NCBI GenBank assembly: GCA_016207475.1 | Contig: JACQPM010000084.1 | Location: 1 to 23,101 of the forward strand | Source: Methanobacteriota archaeon | GTDB lineage: Archaea; Hydrothermarchaeota; Hydrothermarchaeia; Hydrothermarchaeales; JACQPM01 | Direction of reading: 5' to 3' | DNA length: 23,101 nt | Shown: piece after piece, positions 22,160 to 23,101 of the stretch | How the letters are laid out: each line of letters begins with the position of its first letter | How positions within the stretch are numbered: the stretch's first letter is position 1 | Program-made: the position numbers and the translations under genes | The notes under the pieces: model-generated | What the model was told of the DNA's origin: nothing | Seen by the model: only the letters and a program-made list of their open reading frames with translations | The model's database searches: none

Positions 22160-23101
22160 CCGCCGTGGGGGACGTGATAGCCCTCCTGGAGGACGAAGGG
22201 CTGGCTATAGAGGGCGACCGAGTCCTGGTCACTGGCGGAGCGGGCTTCCTGGGCTCCTGGGTCTGCGAGGCCCTCCTCCAGCTCGGCAAGAGGGTCGTCT
22301 GCGTGGACAACCTCGCCAGCGGCCTGAGGTCCAATATAGCCCACCTGAAGGGGGAGTTCCAGTTCGTGAAGAGCGACGTCTCGGAGCCCCTGGAGCTCGA
22401 GGACGGCTTTGACCTGGTCCTCCACATGGCCTCCAGGGCCTCGCCCTTCGAGTTCGAGAAGTACCCCATAGAGATACTCAGGGCCAACACCTTCGGGATC
22501 GTCAACGCCCTGGAGGCGGCCAGATCCTCCGGGGCCAGGTTCCTCTACACCTCCACCAGCGAGGTCTATGGTGATCCCGATCCAAAGTTCGTGCCCACCC
22601 CCGAGAGCTACAACGGCAACGTGAGCACCACCGGCCCCAGGGGATGTTACGACGAGGGGAAGAGGGCGGGGGAGGCCTACGTCATGGCATACCACCGGCA
22701 GTACTACATGGACACCCGCATGGTCAGGATATTCAATACCTACGGCCCCAGGATGAGGGCCGACGATATCTACGGCCGCGTCGTCCCCAGGTTCATCTCC
22801 CAGGCCCTTCATGGCGAAGAGATAACGGTCTTCGGCGACGGGACCCAGACGCGCTCCTTCACCTACGTCACGGACCAGGTGGAGGGGATCATGAGGGCAC
22901 TGGCCGTGGACGGGATAGGCGGGGAGGTCTTCAACATAGGTAACGAGAACGAGACGACCGTCCTGGAGCTGGCGGAGCTCGTCAAGAGGCTCACGGGCTC
23001 CAGGTCCGAGATCGTCTTCCGGCCCCTCCCGAAGGACGACCCCAGGCGCCGCTGCCCCGACATATCGAAGGCCAAGAGGGTTCTCCATTGGACCCCCAGG
23101 A
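22156..23101 (+). CDS. UDP-glucuronate decarboxylase-like NAD-dependent epimerase/dehydratase, 3' end beyond the window
   Basis: 315 codons visible, still open at the window end. Extended short-chain dehydrogenase: NAD-binding TGGAGFLGSW (GGAGFLG at 27-33), active-site STSEVYGDP, and the catalytic Y165/K169 pair in GPRGCYDEGKRAGE. The GPRxCYDEGKR segment with RIFNTYGPRM and DGTQTRSFTYV is the hallmark of UDP-glucuronate decarboxylase, which makes UDP-xylose. The upstream gene for UDP-glucuronate formation supports this, but related 4-epimerases and dTDP-glucose 4,6-dehydratases share much of the fold. It has about 20 extra residues before the Rossmann fold. The start is set by the ATGA overlap with galU. 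Most of the protein is present; only a short C-terminal part is likely missing. Confidence 0.86.
   Translation, partial: MTAVGDVIALLEDEGLAIEGDRVLVTGGAGFLGSWVCEALLQLGKRVVCVDNLASGLRSNIAHLKGEFQFVKSDVSEPLELEDGFDLVLHMASRASPFEFEKYPIEILRANTFGIVNALEAARSSGARFLYTSTSEVYGDPDPKFVPTPESYNGNVSTTGPRGCYDEGKRAGEAYVMAYHRQYYMDTRMVRIFNTYGPRMRADDIYGRVVPRFISQALHGEEITVFGDGTQTRSFTYVTDQVEGIMRALAVDGIGGEVFNIGNENETTVLELAELVKRLTGSRSEIVFRPLPKDDPRRRCPDISKAKRVLHWTPR

Noticed and set aside
1..23101. CRISPR arrays, insertion sequences, rRNA or tRNA genes
   Set aside because: No regularly spaced direct repeats, transposase motifs or RNA gene signatures were seen by eye; the internal repeats found are protein-blade and heme-motif repeats.

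Overview
The window reads as a fairly GC-rich archaeal chromosome, most likely a thermophilic or anaerobic member of the Euryarchaeota in the broad sense. The evidence is two thermosome (group II chaperonin) genes, TATA-box promoters about 25 bases ahead of near-leaderless starts, Shine-Dalgarno sites of the GGAGGTGAT type inside operons, a HisA-like protein of the archaeal 'HisA/HisF-related' type, an F420-type FrhB domain, and a CGP-CTERM-like surface anchor. The exact lineage cannot be fixed from this window.

Layout. (1) 1-1524, minus: thermosome subunit, 3' end cut by the window. (2) 1602-4260, minus: a four-gene operon for a Rieske-less cytochrome bc-like complex: monoheme cytochrome c, cytochrome b (b6-like), a subunit IV-like protein with PEWY, and a membrane-anchored pentaheme cytochrome c. 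(3) 4376-5518, minus: an ethylbenzene-dehydrogenase-type (DOMON-like) heme protein with a CX3CH site and a C-terminal sorting signal. (4) 5676-12661, minus: a four-gene operon: a secreted 16-heme cytochrome, a small sequon-rich multiheme cytochrome with a CXCH variant, a membrane-anchored FrhB-like F420 oxidoreductase fused to two [4Fe-4S] sites and an outside helical bundle, and a NapH/NosR-type membrane polyferredoxin. (5) 12732-15894, minus: two secreted beta-propeller proteins. (6) 16019-17671, plus: a second thermosome, divergent from and outside the cytochrome island. (7) 17668-23101: a HisA-like protein (minus), then on the plus strand a RuvC/YqgF-fold protein, a tiny membrane ORF, a CPBP-family membrane protein, UDP-glucose dehydrogenase, GalU-type uridylyltransferase and a UDP-glucuronate-decarboxylase-like protein (3' end cut).

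How it may work together (inference). The most notable content is the 14-kb respiratory island between the two thermosomes. It encodes at least 23 canonical CXXCH sites plus three variant sites (CX4CH, CX3CH, CXCH), a diheme cytochrome b with a possible extra heme c_n, and an F420H2 oxidase anchored at the membrane beside a polyferredoxin. A reasonable model is electron flow from cytoplasmic F420H2 through Fe-S clusters and the membrane (and possibly a quinone pool through the b/subunit IV complex) to secreted, heavily N-glycosylatable multiheme cytochromes, that is, extracellular or pseudo-periplasmic electron transfer. No terminal reductase and no Rieske protein are present in the window. 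The right-hand sugar-nucleotide genes could supply UDP-glucose, UDP-glucuronate and UDP-xylose for surface glycans, possibly those on these cytochromes.
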